Of a stretch of 64,000 nt of DNA, positions 55,725-64,000 are shown piece after piece; position 1 is the stretch's first letter; every line of letters starts with the position of its first letter. The stretch is from the NCBI GenBank assembly GCA_036250195.1, contig JAVHZZ010000001.1, positions 400,262,117 to 400,326,116 of the forward strand, given 5' to 3'. The notes below the pieces were generated by a model. It had not been told where the DNA came from. It did no database searches and saw only the letters and a list, made by a program, of their open reading frames with translations. Source of the DNA: Mixophyes australis. Taxonomy: Eukaryota > Chordata > Amphibia > Anura > Limnodynastidae. Both the position numbers and the translations under genes were made by a program.

Positions 55725-56540
55725 CTGGACTGCGTAGAGGAGTGGGTCACCACAATATATATAATAAGAAAACCATCAACTTGTATGATTCGCAGCAATA
55801 AATGTACCTGGACTGCGTAGAGGAGTGGGTCACCACAATATATATAATAAGAAAACCATCAACTTGTATGATTCGCACCAATAAATGTATCTGGACTGCG
55901 TAGAGGAGTGGGTCACCACAATATATATAACAAGAAAACCATCAACTTGTATGATTCGCACCAATAAATGTACCTGGACTGCGTAGAGGAGTGGGTCACC
56001 ACAATATATATAATAAGAAAACCATCAACTTGTATGATTCGCACCAATAAATGTACCTGGACTGCGTAGAGGAGTGGGTCACCACAATATATATTAAAAA
56101 CCCTGAACTTGTATGATTCGCACCAATAAATGTACCTGGACTGCGTAGAGGAGTGGGTCACCACAATATATATTAAAAACCCTGAACTTGTATGATTCGC
56201 ACCAATAAATGTACCTGGACTGCGTAGAGGAGTGGGTCACCACAATATATATTAAAAACCCTGAACTTTTATGATTCGCACCAATAAATGTATCTGGACT
56301 GCATAGAGGAGTGGGTCACCACAATATATATAATAAGAAAACCATCAACTGTTATGAATCGCACCGAATAATGTACCTGGACTGCGTAGAAGAGTGGGTC
56401 TCCACAATATAAATTAAAAACCCTGAACTTGTATGATTCGCAGCAATAAATGTACCTGGACTGCGTAGAGGAGTGGGTCACCACAATATTATTAAAAAAC
56501 CCTACACAGGTCTGAATTCCACCCAAAAAGTTTATGGACT
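55725..56540. repeat. Satellite of 83- and 79-bp units, ten copies
   Basis: CTGGACTGCGTAGAGGAGTG recurs at 55725, 55808, 55891, 55974, 56057, 56136, 56215, 56294, 56377 and 56456. Units 1-4 and 8 are 83 bp; the others are 79 bp and carry ATTAAAAACCCTGAAC in place of ATAATAAGAAAACCATC. So two unit types are interspersed. Minus-strand frames through it are artefacts. Confidence 0.95.
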
Positions 56541-56609
56541 GCGTAGTGTAGTGTTCCCCACAATATTATTTAAAATCTTTGCAGCAACAGTCAACGTTGT
56601 TTAATATCT

Positions 56610-57375
56610 GATACACCTCTATCTGGACTGCATAGTGGAGTGGCCCCGGTACCCAATTTGGTACCGGGGCCACAATACCTCCTCCAAACATGGTACAGAC
56701 CATTCGTCATTGAGATCCCATCAAGTATGTTAAAGACAGACAGGGTCGAAGTGTTATTGGTTGACTTTGTAAACCAAAAAACTGTCCCTGTTGCACATAG
56801 TCGTGCAATGAAGACTGACTTTTTCATTTAAAGGCACCATCTTTCAAGTGTAGTGTTTGTAAGTCTAAGTCATATTATACTTTTGGTAAAATTGGTTTAT
56901 TTTGTTCCTCTTTATGGTAACTACTAATAGAATTAAAGTATTAAATAGAAGCAGCAGTTCCTCTTTATGGGAATTAGTAATAGAATTAAAGTATTAAATA
57001 GAATTAAAGTATTAAATAGAGTGGTATAGAGTTGTAGTGTGGTATAGATAGAGTGGTCCCCACAATATAATAATAAAACCCTTAACTGGTCTGAATTCCA
57101 CCAAACAAGTATCTGGACTGCGTAGTGGGGTGGCCCCGGTACCCAATTTGATACAGGGGCCACAATAAAATAAATACACCCTCAACTGGTCTGAATTCCA
57201 CCAAACAAGTATCTGGACTGCATAGTGGGGTGGCCCCAGTACCCAATTTGATACCGGGGCCACAATAAAATAAATACACCCTCAACTGGTCTGAATTCCA
57301 CCAAACAAGTATCTGGACTGCGTAGTGGGGTGGCCCCGGTACCCAATTTGATACCGGGGCCACAATACCTCCTCC
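56610..57375. repeat. Related ~100-bp satellite with GGCCCCGGTACC palindrome
   Basis: ATCTGGACTGC.TAGTGGGGTG followed by GGCCCCGGTACCCAATTTG and ATACCGGGGCCAC recurs at 57111, 57211 and 57311, exactly 100 bp apart, with an outlying copy at 56621. Each unit holds an inverted pair (CCCCGGTACCC / GGTACCGGGG type). The CTGGACTGC start links it to the 83/79-bp satellite. Confidence 0.92.
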
Positions 57376-57631
57376 AATTTCCAAGTGTAGTGTTTATAAC
57401 ATCTTAACACTACACTAATTCTAGCACGTCAAAACCTCTTGTTTTAAATAATGACAGGGCATTTAACTTTTGATTTAATTTATTGAATTTGTTGGCATTT
57501 TCTTTTACTTTTTGAACATGGCAAACGACTGTTGAATGGTCACATAATGCCAAAAAAAAAGTTGCAAGATGGAATTGTCCTTGGGCCCTCCCACCCACCC
57601 TTATGTTGTTGAAATAGGACATGCACACTTT

Positions 57632-57695
57632 AACAAACCAATCATTTCAGCGACAGGGCCTACCAAACAACTGTGGCTGAAATGATTGGTTTGTT
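57632..57695. repeat. Hairpin with perfect 20-bp arms
   Basis: AACAAACCAATCATTTCAGC at 57632-57651 is exactly inverted at 57676-57695, with a 24-base loop. It lies just downstream of the transposase C-terminus on the minus strand, so it would sit in the 3' untranslated part of any transcript. Confidence 0.9.
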
Positions 57696-57833
57696 TGGGC
57701 CCCCACACCAATAAAACAATTCATCTCTCCCTGTACAAACTAAACAGGCTCTACTGAGGAAAGATGTCGTCCTCATCCTCAACCTCTGATTCCTCTCCCC
57801 CTACAGTGTGTACTTCCTCCTCCTCACACATTA

Positions 57834-58095
57834 TCAATTCGTCCCCGCTGGACTCCACAACCACAGTCCCTCTGTACTGTCTGGAGGGCAGTGCTGTACT
57901 TCATTGAGGAATTGATTATTCATTTTTATAAACATCATTTTTTCAACGTTGTGAGGAAGCAACCTCCTTCGCCGCTCACTGACCAGGTTCCCCGCTGCAC
58001 TAAAAACTCTTTCCGAGTACACACTGGAGGGGGGACAACTCAGTTAAAAAATAGAGCCAGTTTGTACAGGGGCTTCCAAACTGCCTTTTGGAGTT
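57834..58095 (-). pseudogene. hAT transposase C-terminal dimerisation region
   Basis: Minus-strand reading with SERVFSAAGNLVSERRRRLL followed by PHNVEKMMFIKMN, the best-conserved part of hAT transposases (the C-terminal dimerisation domain). A PPSSVY segment lies directly upstream in the same frame. The frame ends in an acidic tail. The catalytic Asp/Asp/Glu core that should precede it is not readable, so this is a transposase remnant. It confirms the superfamily independently of the ends. Confidence 0.88.
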
Positions 58096-58402
58096 CTACC
58101 ACGTCACTACTTCTAGTTAATTTAGATTGCAAGGCTTGTAAATATAAATACTTTGAAGATAAAAAAAAGCAGGCTGCACAGACTGTGGAGCTAGAAAGTG
58201 AAATTAAATGGACCACGTTACTTTGGTGGCTATCTATGCCCCCCCCCCCACCCCCCGCCCTACACTTGTAGTTGAATATAAATAAAGCAGCCTGCATAGA
58301 CTGTAGAACTAGAAATTCAAATATACAAAGCAATGGACAAAGGCAGTTTGGTATCTGTCTGCATCAGATCCCCTCTCCACTAGGAGTAAAACAGAAAACT
58401 TT

Positions 58403-59163
58403 TCAGCCGTTATATAATCTAGAGTATAAATAGAAATTGAGAAAGGCAATTTGGTATCTGTCTGCATCATAATCATCAACATCCTCCTCAGCGCAAGCTA
58501 CATCAATATCCTCCTCCCAGTGTACAACATTCACACCTTCATTAGCCAAATCTGTAACTGGACTGTGGGTGATCCTTCCAGCATATGCAGAGGGCGTGCT
58601 GCAAATGCTGGATGGAGTCACCTCTTCCCGTACAGTGATGGGAAGGTCAGGGTTCACAACCAACAACACCCTTGGACTCGCCTTGGGGATTTGTGATGTC
58701 ATCTGTTTAGAAGGCAGAGTTCTTTGCTGTTTTGTTGTTGTTGCTGACAGCAGAACTCTCTTAATTTTTTTGTAGGGGGGGGAGGAAGGCTTAGATCCTT
58801 GGGTGAAGCTGGACCACTAGTCATGAACACGGGCCAGGGCCTAAGCCGTTCCTTGCCACTACGTGTCGTAAATGGCATATTGCCAACTTTACGTTTCTCC
58901 TCAGATGATTTTAAGTTTCTCTTTTTGCTATTTTTTGAGAACTTGGGCTTTTTAGATTTTACATGCCCTGTACTAGGAGATTGGGCATCGGGCTTGCCAG
59001 ACGACGTTGATGGCATTTCATCGTCTATGTCATGACTAGTGGCAGCAGCTTCAGCATTAGGAGGAAGTGGGTCTTGATCTTTCCCTACTTTATCCTCCAA
59101 ATTTTGGTTTTCCATTATATGTAGCACAAGAGAGCGTACCCCTAAGCCACACACACTCGGCAA
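58403..59163 (-). pseudogene. N-terminal transposase or accessory frame fragments of the hAT
   Basis: Two minus-strand frames: 58699-59163 (154 residues) and 58403-58702 (99 residues). The first has an acidic, Ser/Pro-rich start and a basic stretch (KSKKPKFSKNSKKRN) and ends in a glutamine run. The second is acidic at its end (EEDIDVACAEEDVDDYDAD). No BED zinc finger is readable. They lie in the position of the N-terminal half of a hAT gene, upstream of the dimerisation fragment, so I read them as its exon remnants. They could also be unrelated. Confidence 0.5.
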
Positions 59164-59179
59164 AGCCTTTAAAAATTAT

Positions 59180-59975
59180 ATGCGGCACAGGAGAGTAGCA
59201 CTGGACTTATACTGCTGAATCAGTGAACTTTGTAATAGCAGTACCACTGGACTTTTACTGCTGAATGTGTGAACTTGGTAATATTGCAGTACCAATGGGC
59301 TTATATACTGCTGGATTGGCTTTGCAAATTTGGTTATAATTATTTTTTTTAAAAAAATTTTATTTAAATTTTTTTTATAACTTTTTTTTTATTTTTTAAA
59401 AACTTGGGAATAATGGGGAAATAACTATGCCCTTAGAAGCACAGAGCACAGGACACAGCACCACTGGACTGAACAGGACACAGCGCAGGACCCAGCAGCA
59501 CTACTGAACTCAGCAGGACAGAGCACAGGACACAGCACCACTGGACTGATACTGCAGAATGTGTGAACTTTGTAATATTGCAGAACCACTGGACTTTTAC
59601 TGCTGAATGTGTGAACTTGGTAATATTGCAGTACCAATGGGCTTATACTGCAGGATTGGTTGTGCAAATTTTGTTGTAATTAAAAAAAAAATGTAATTAT
59701 TTTTTTGTATTTTTTTTAAATAACTTTTTTTTATTTTTTTAAACACTTTGGAATATTGGGGAAATAACTATGCCCTTAGAAGCACAGAGCACAGGACACA
59801 GCACCACTGGACTGAACAGGACACAGCACAGGACCCAGCAGCACCACTGACCTCAGAAGGACAGAGCACAGGACACAGCACCACTGGACTGAGCACAGCA
59901 CAGCACAGCACAGCACAGAACTTAACTGAACAGCACAGAACTTAACTGAACAGCACGAGATATAGCAGGACAGAG
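59180..59975. repeat. Duplicated ~350-bp block with CACAGGACACAGCAC repeats
   Basis: 59400-59660 and 59750-59930 share GGGGAAATAACTATGCCC, AGAAGCACAGAGCACAGG and CCACTGGACTGAACAGGAC. GTACCACTGGACTTTTACTG-type blocks before each copy match too. Short CACAGCACAG microrepeats sit inside. Open frames on both strands here come from this stop-poor repeat. Confidence 0.88.
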
Positions 59976-60217
59976 GACCACCTAACACACCCTCCCTCTA
60001 CCCTGATCAATGCCCGAGTGAAGATGGCGGCGACTAGCGGGGAATTCATAGGATCCGAGTATCGCGAGGTCCGACAACGGGATTATGAGTCAGAGCCTCA
60101 GTTTCAGATTTGAATTTGGCACCAATACCCGGATCTGTCTCGGATACGACTCGGATCGGCAACGTTCGGGTGGGCTCGGATTTCATAAATCCGAGTGCGC
60201 TCATCTCTAGATATATG

Positions 60218-61658
60218 TGTGTGCAGGATTGATAAGAATATATAATTATATATTTTTTCAAAAACTTAAAATAGGAATGACCAGAATCCCGTCCTCTTGC
60301 CCTGTAATTGTGGATGTAGTTTTATCTGTCAAATCAGGAGAACTGGAATATTAGATTTTATACTGGATTGTGTGAAAGTGAACATGCATTTTTTCCAACA
60401 TAATGCCCTTAAACAAAAATATATGTGTTCTAACATGCTACTAAAATAAATAAATAAAATGTGCCTGGGTAACACAAAAATTGTTAATCCTGGAGAAATC
60501 AATGTATTACAAAGTGCAAACCACAGTCTGGCCATTAGGGCCATGGAAATTTAAAAATATTAGTTCACAAAAATGTTCTCAGTTTGTGCTTCTGTATATA
60601 GTCATTAAAATGAAATAATACATTAAAATAAAAAAAAACAATTACCAGTTAAGCTCTAGACAATCAGTCAGGTTGTGGTTTCTAGGAAGAGTAAGCCTCT
60701 TATAGTGTTTCTTGTACATCGTGATGTTGCTCCTTCAGGGCACATCTGGGAAATTGATCAATAAGTTGCAATGGGGCTAGATTGCCTTGCAGGCTACACC
60801 AATCCTGGAATGATGTTTACAAAGATGTTATTTTTAACCCTCATAAAAACATTGTCTCTATAAAGATTTACATCCATGAAAATGTTTCTTTCCCCTGATA
60901 AAAATACACAACAATGGAAAAGTATTGCAAAATGTATGAGACTCCTAAAAATGCATTAGATGATATAAAAAGCAAACATTTAAAGCCTTATAAATAATTT
61001 CCAAAGTAACAAAAAGCATTGAAATAAACAAGAATAAAATGGAAAAAAATATTCCTATTGTCATTATTTTGTATTGGAACTTGGCTCACTTTAAATACAT
61101 AATACAAAAGTTAATGAAAAAAATCTGTACTTTAATCATACATAGAAAGTTTGGCTACATTAAGTAAAACTAATTTACGATTAGTTACTAATGTGTTCTC
61201 CTTTCCTTAACTATCCAAAAAAATGAAGTAAAAACACTTTTAATCCTGGGGATGTGGCTTGGTATAGAATAGAGTAGGATGCGACTAGACTATTGTGTTA
61301 CTTACCGCAATGCTAGCCTGTACTACAGTGTTGCTCCACTATGTACTGGGATTGTGAATGTGTTTATGTATTATTGTTATTTTCCCTTAATATTCAGGTA
61401 CGACAATGTATATTGTATGTAACCTTGCAATGTAATCTCAACGGGTGCTTTGCTAGATGACATGAGTTTGAACCTATGCATGTGTCAATAATCTGTTAAA
61501 ATTAGCCAGACCAGGGAGAGATAGGCATCACTGAGGAGTTTGAAGCTCTAAAGTTGTAAACCATCCAGCCAAGCAGAACGAGCAGAGGTGAGAACTCAAG
61601 GTCCTGTGAACATTCCTGATCTCAGGACATCCCTAGCTCACTTTGAAAGCCTTGTGAC
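60218..61658. other. No gene recognised
   Basis: AT-rich sequence with no domains or paired ends. Confidence 0.5.
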
Positions 61659-61690
61659 ATTTGGGAGATCAATATATTGATCTCCCAAAT
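61659..61690. repeat. Perfect 32-bp palindrome
   Basis: ATTTGGGAGATCAATA is followed directly by its exact inverse, with no loop. No adjacent coding feature explains it. Confidence 0.9.
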
Positions 61691-62560
61691 TGACAGCTAA
61701 ACTCCAAAGGTGGGGGGTGAGAGCTATGTGGAAAAAGGTTTAAATCTTCTGCCTTAGACAATAACATGTGCATTTACATGAGGGAGTCTATCAAGACTGA
61801 AGTGTCTCATGCTTCTCAATTGTGTTCCCTCACACACCAAGTCTTAACTAGTAAGTAGTGTTATTGCCTATTTTATTTTATGAAACTTACTTGTGCAATT
61901 TATTGTATGTCGTGTCATTAACTTTTTTGTAACTAAGGCTTGGAAACATTTTTCAGATTAAATAAATTTAATCTAGTGTATTCTCTGTGATTCTTTGTGA
62001 ATGTACGAAGCCCAGGGAGGCTCATGCTATATGCGTATGTGATGTAAGTGTGAACATAAGGATCCCATAATAAATCCTTTGTGGTGGCAGAAAAGGTGTA
62101 TTCGTTGCTAAATGACTAAGGTGAGGCCAGTCACGGCCAGCTGTTCAAATTGCTCTATCTCAGACAGACTGGGCATTCGTGACAGTGAACTTTGCTATTC
62201 CTCCTGGTTGACACTGTAAACATAGTGGCTGAGCTGCAGTAGAAAGTGTCTCCTGCTCTCTGGGACTGCTTTGGCTCATATTGTATTTATCATTGGGGAC
62301 TATTGGTGTTATGCATTGTTAGTGGTACCTGAAAAGTACCAGCTAGGCTGCGATAGACGTGCCGCTATATTTTACGTTTTTTATTCTGTCATCATGGGAA
62401 AGAGTGGCCTGGCGACTGCGGCCAAACTTGATTACTATGATTGCCAACCATCTTTTGCAACTGCTAATGACAGCCCATCACTTTCTTATTTCTAAATCCC
62501 TCCAATAAGTGCTACAAGCTATTACTACTTCGGAAAAATGGTTCACTGATAAGAAGTACA
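61691..62560. other. Possible LTR-like sequence; no gene
   Basis: AATAAATTTAATCTAG (about 61960) and ATAATAAATCC (about 62070) could be polyadenylation signals, and TGGTGGCAGAAAAGG (62082) has the form of a primer-binding site after an LTR. No second LTR or retroviral protein was found within the window. The frame at 62271-62495 has no known domain. Confidence 0.25.
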
Positions 62561-62564
62561 GACT

Positions 62565-63205
62565 GACCTCTCCCTGATCAGATATGAACTTTAGAACTGC
62601 ATGAGAGAGTAGGAGAAGCTGAGCACTGTAGCTCTAACTTGGAAGAGTCTACTGGCTCCCTCAGAGGAGAGCTTATTAACCTCGCTACTAAAATTAATCA
62701 GTGTAAACTAAAAATATCTGACTTTGAAGGTCAGTTGAAGCACAATAACCTTACATTTGTTGGTCTTCTTGAATGTGCTGATGGCACTAACCCTAGACTG
62801 TTTCTTGAATCCTGGCTTGTTAAAGAATTTGGAAAAAAGGCCTTTACCCCTCATTTTGCGGTAGAGAAGGCCTCATCGTTTCCCACCTCAGGCACTTCAA
62901 CCCAGTGCACAATGTACCTTTATAGCCAAGCTTCTACATTTTATGGACCCGGATGCTGTTTTTAAGATGGTGCTGCAATACTGAAAAATCATACTATCTC
63001 TGTGTTTCCAGACTTTGCATTGTATCTGCATAAATCTAGATTCCAGTTTATCCAGGTCAAATACAAACTAAGTGACCTGGAACTGTTGCATTCTATGTTG
63101 TTTCCAGTCAGACTTTGAGTAGAAGTGAATGGACAACACCTCTTCTTATTCTCTCCACAGCAGGCCATAGAATGGTTGGAGAGATGTCAGCCAGCCAAAT
63201 TCTGA
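62565..63205 (+). pseudogene. L1/Tx1-type LINE ORF1 remnant
   Basis: The open frame 62639-62965 begins with a coiled-coil-like stretch (INLATKINQCKLKISDFEGQ) followed by the RNA-recognition start NNLTFVGLLECADGTNP, then RLFLESWLVKEFGKKAFTP and HFAVEKA. This is the order of L1-type ORF1p (coiled coil, RRM, C-terminal domain). After a frame change the C-terminal part can be read to about 63205 (KSRFQFIQVKYKLSDLELL and AIEWLERCQPAKF). ORF1p binds LINE RNA. Stops and a frameshift near 62965 disable this copy, and no endonuclease/RT frame follows. Confidence 0.75.
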
Positions 63206-63645
63206 GATATTTAGCTGTATCCTATGTGGTTTTTGGGGCATGCTATGCATTTTGCAATTTAGTTCTTGTGCAAGCGCTATGTTGTCTCTAAGATTCTGGA
63301 TTGACGGGGGCAGATGTTATGCAATCTAAATTGGCTTCCTGCCAATTACAGCTAAGAATGTACAGCCCCTCCATTTCCTATCTACATTTCTCCAGTTCTA
63401 GTTAATGGGTTTTTTACAGTCTAAAGTGTACCTTAGTGGGAAATCTCTGGGTATACGGGGTGGGTTTGGTGTTTTGGCATTTAGTACTGTTTTTGGGTGG
63501 ACGGGAGTGGAGTATAGGTGGTATAAGAGTTGGGTTTGAATGGTATCATAGACATAAAGGGTTGCGCTGTTGAGTCTACACAAAAGGTAATGGGTAATAG
63601 CATATGGACTCTCTAAAGAAATAGAGAGAGGCACTGGGTATATTG
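63206..63645. other. No gene recognised; possible L1 untranslated remnant
   Basis: Unassigned sequence between the ORF1 remnant and the inverted repeat. TTAGCTGTATCCTATGTGG and AAGCGCTATGTTGTC could be relics of LINE sequence, but I cannot support that. Confidence 0.35.
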
Positions 63646-63928
63646 ATAAAAAAACATTTATATTAGTGTAATCTTCACAAAGTGATACATGGTATAAAGC
63701 ATGACATAAAAAAACTGTAAGATAAAAAACACATATATCACATATGCAACACGATAAAATGTACTCCAAACTTGGAGTTAAATAAACCAACCGCGGCTGT
63801 ATAGAAAAATAATTTATTCGTGTTGCATATGTGATATATGTGTTTTTTATCTTACAGAGTTTTTTATGTCATGCTTTATACCATGTATCACTTTGTGAAG
63901 ATTACACTAATATAAATGTTTTTTTATT
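63646..63928. repeat. Long inverted repeat, ~114-bp arms
   Basis: The left arm 63646-63759 (AACATTTATATTAGTGTAAT to CATATGCAACACGATAAA) is inverted at about 63813-63928 with very few differences (ACTGTAAG against CTTACAGAG; CGATAAA against TTTATTCG). The spacer is about 53 bp. It may be a palindromic MITE or a recent inverted duplication; no target duplication was identified. Confidence 0.92.
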
Positions 63929-64000
63929 TTTGTATGTACTTGTTGTTATCTGTTCTAAATGCAATGGCTCTGTTTGTATATTTAACTATATGTGTTAATT

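Larger units (their letters stand above)
55410..60209 (-). mobile_element. Large hAT transposon with expanded satellites and decayed transposase
   Basis: Starts TAGGGATGTGCACCGG and ends GTGCGCTCATCTCTA, imperfect inverted ends of hAT type. The flanks are identical gatatatg (55402-55409 and 60210-60217). Subterminal regions are full of TTCGGATT and ATCCGA motifs in both orientations, the usual transposase-binding layout. The 4.8-kb body holds an 80-bp satellite, a 100-bp satellite, a perfect hairpin, and minus-strand fragments of transposase, including the dimerisation region, but no complete catalytic domain. Its right end resembles the ends of the smaller hAT at 24011. Confidence 0.9.

Noticed and set aside
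55913..56526. Minus-strand frames with a repeated THSSTQSRYIYW unit
   Set aside because: They translate the 83/79-bp satellite inside the hAT. The 79-bp units shift the frame, so no stable repeat protein exists.

Overview
This window looks like repeat-dense nuclear DNA from a vertebrate with a large genome, most likely an anuran amphibian. That is an inference from the repeat mix: Ty3/Gypsy retrotransposons with short GC-rich LTRs, L2-type LINEs with (TAA)n tails, hAT elements with large internal satellite blocks, palindromic MITEs, a Helitron-like element and an L1/Tx1-like ORF1 remnant. I found no convincing host protein-coding exon, tRNA, rRNA or CRISPR array. Every long coding signal belongs to a mobile element or a derived pseudogene.

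Layout. 1-3.4 kb: an 83-bp tandem repeat, a second ~78-bp-spaced repeat, and unassigned sequence. 3.4-8.4 kb: a complete non-autonomous hAT (3404-4286, 8-bp TSD), palindromic MITEs, a minisatellite, a hairpin and a direct repeat. 8.9-14.1 kb: a candidate composite element holding a 68-bp minisatellite and a solo Gypsy LTR (9574-10217), two opposite SINE/L2-tail copies, and a 1-kb array of 32-bp units. 16.1-20.2 kb: a decayed Mag-like Gypsy (TSD gtatc) with a different insertion in each LTR. 20.8-22.8 kb: an L2 fragment and a Helitron-like element inside a TA microsatellite. 23.95-29.84 kb: a three-deep nest, MITE interrupted by hAT, whose target duplication is interrupted by a near-full-length L2. 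33.6-40.9 kb: a tyrosine-recombinase-like pseudogene broken by a palindromic MITE and by a young, nearly intact chromodomain Gypsy (34982-40541). 44.2-48.2 kb: a 1.56-kb hAT with a G-rich minisatellite, a long TA microsatellite and a solo LTR. 50.9-53.9 kb: a minus-strand, internally deleted Gypsy inside an L2 tail. 55.4-60.2 kb: a 4.8-kb hAT with expanded satellites and fragments of transposase. 62.6-63.2 kb: an L1-type ORF1 remnant. 63.65-63.93 kb: a long inverted repeat.

How the parts relate. The nests give relative ages. The Gypsy at 34982-40541 is the youngest clearly dated insertion: its two 661-bp LTRs differ at three positions by eye. It landed in an already disabled tyrosine-recombinase-like gene. 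Its gag and pol frames overlap around a GGGAAAC heptamer, which suggests -1 frameshift expression, and pol has one in-frame stop in the integrase region. Several unrelated LTRs share paired palindromes resembling RFX X-boxes, a candidate shared regulatory feature. Family names come from conceptual translations, terminal repeats and target duplications read by eye; no database search was possible.
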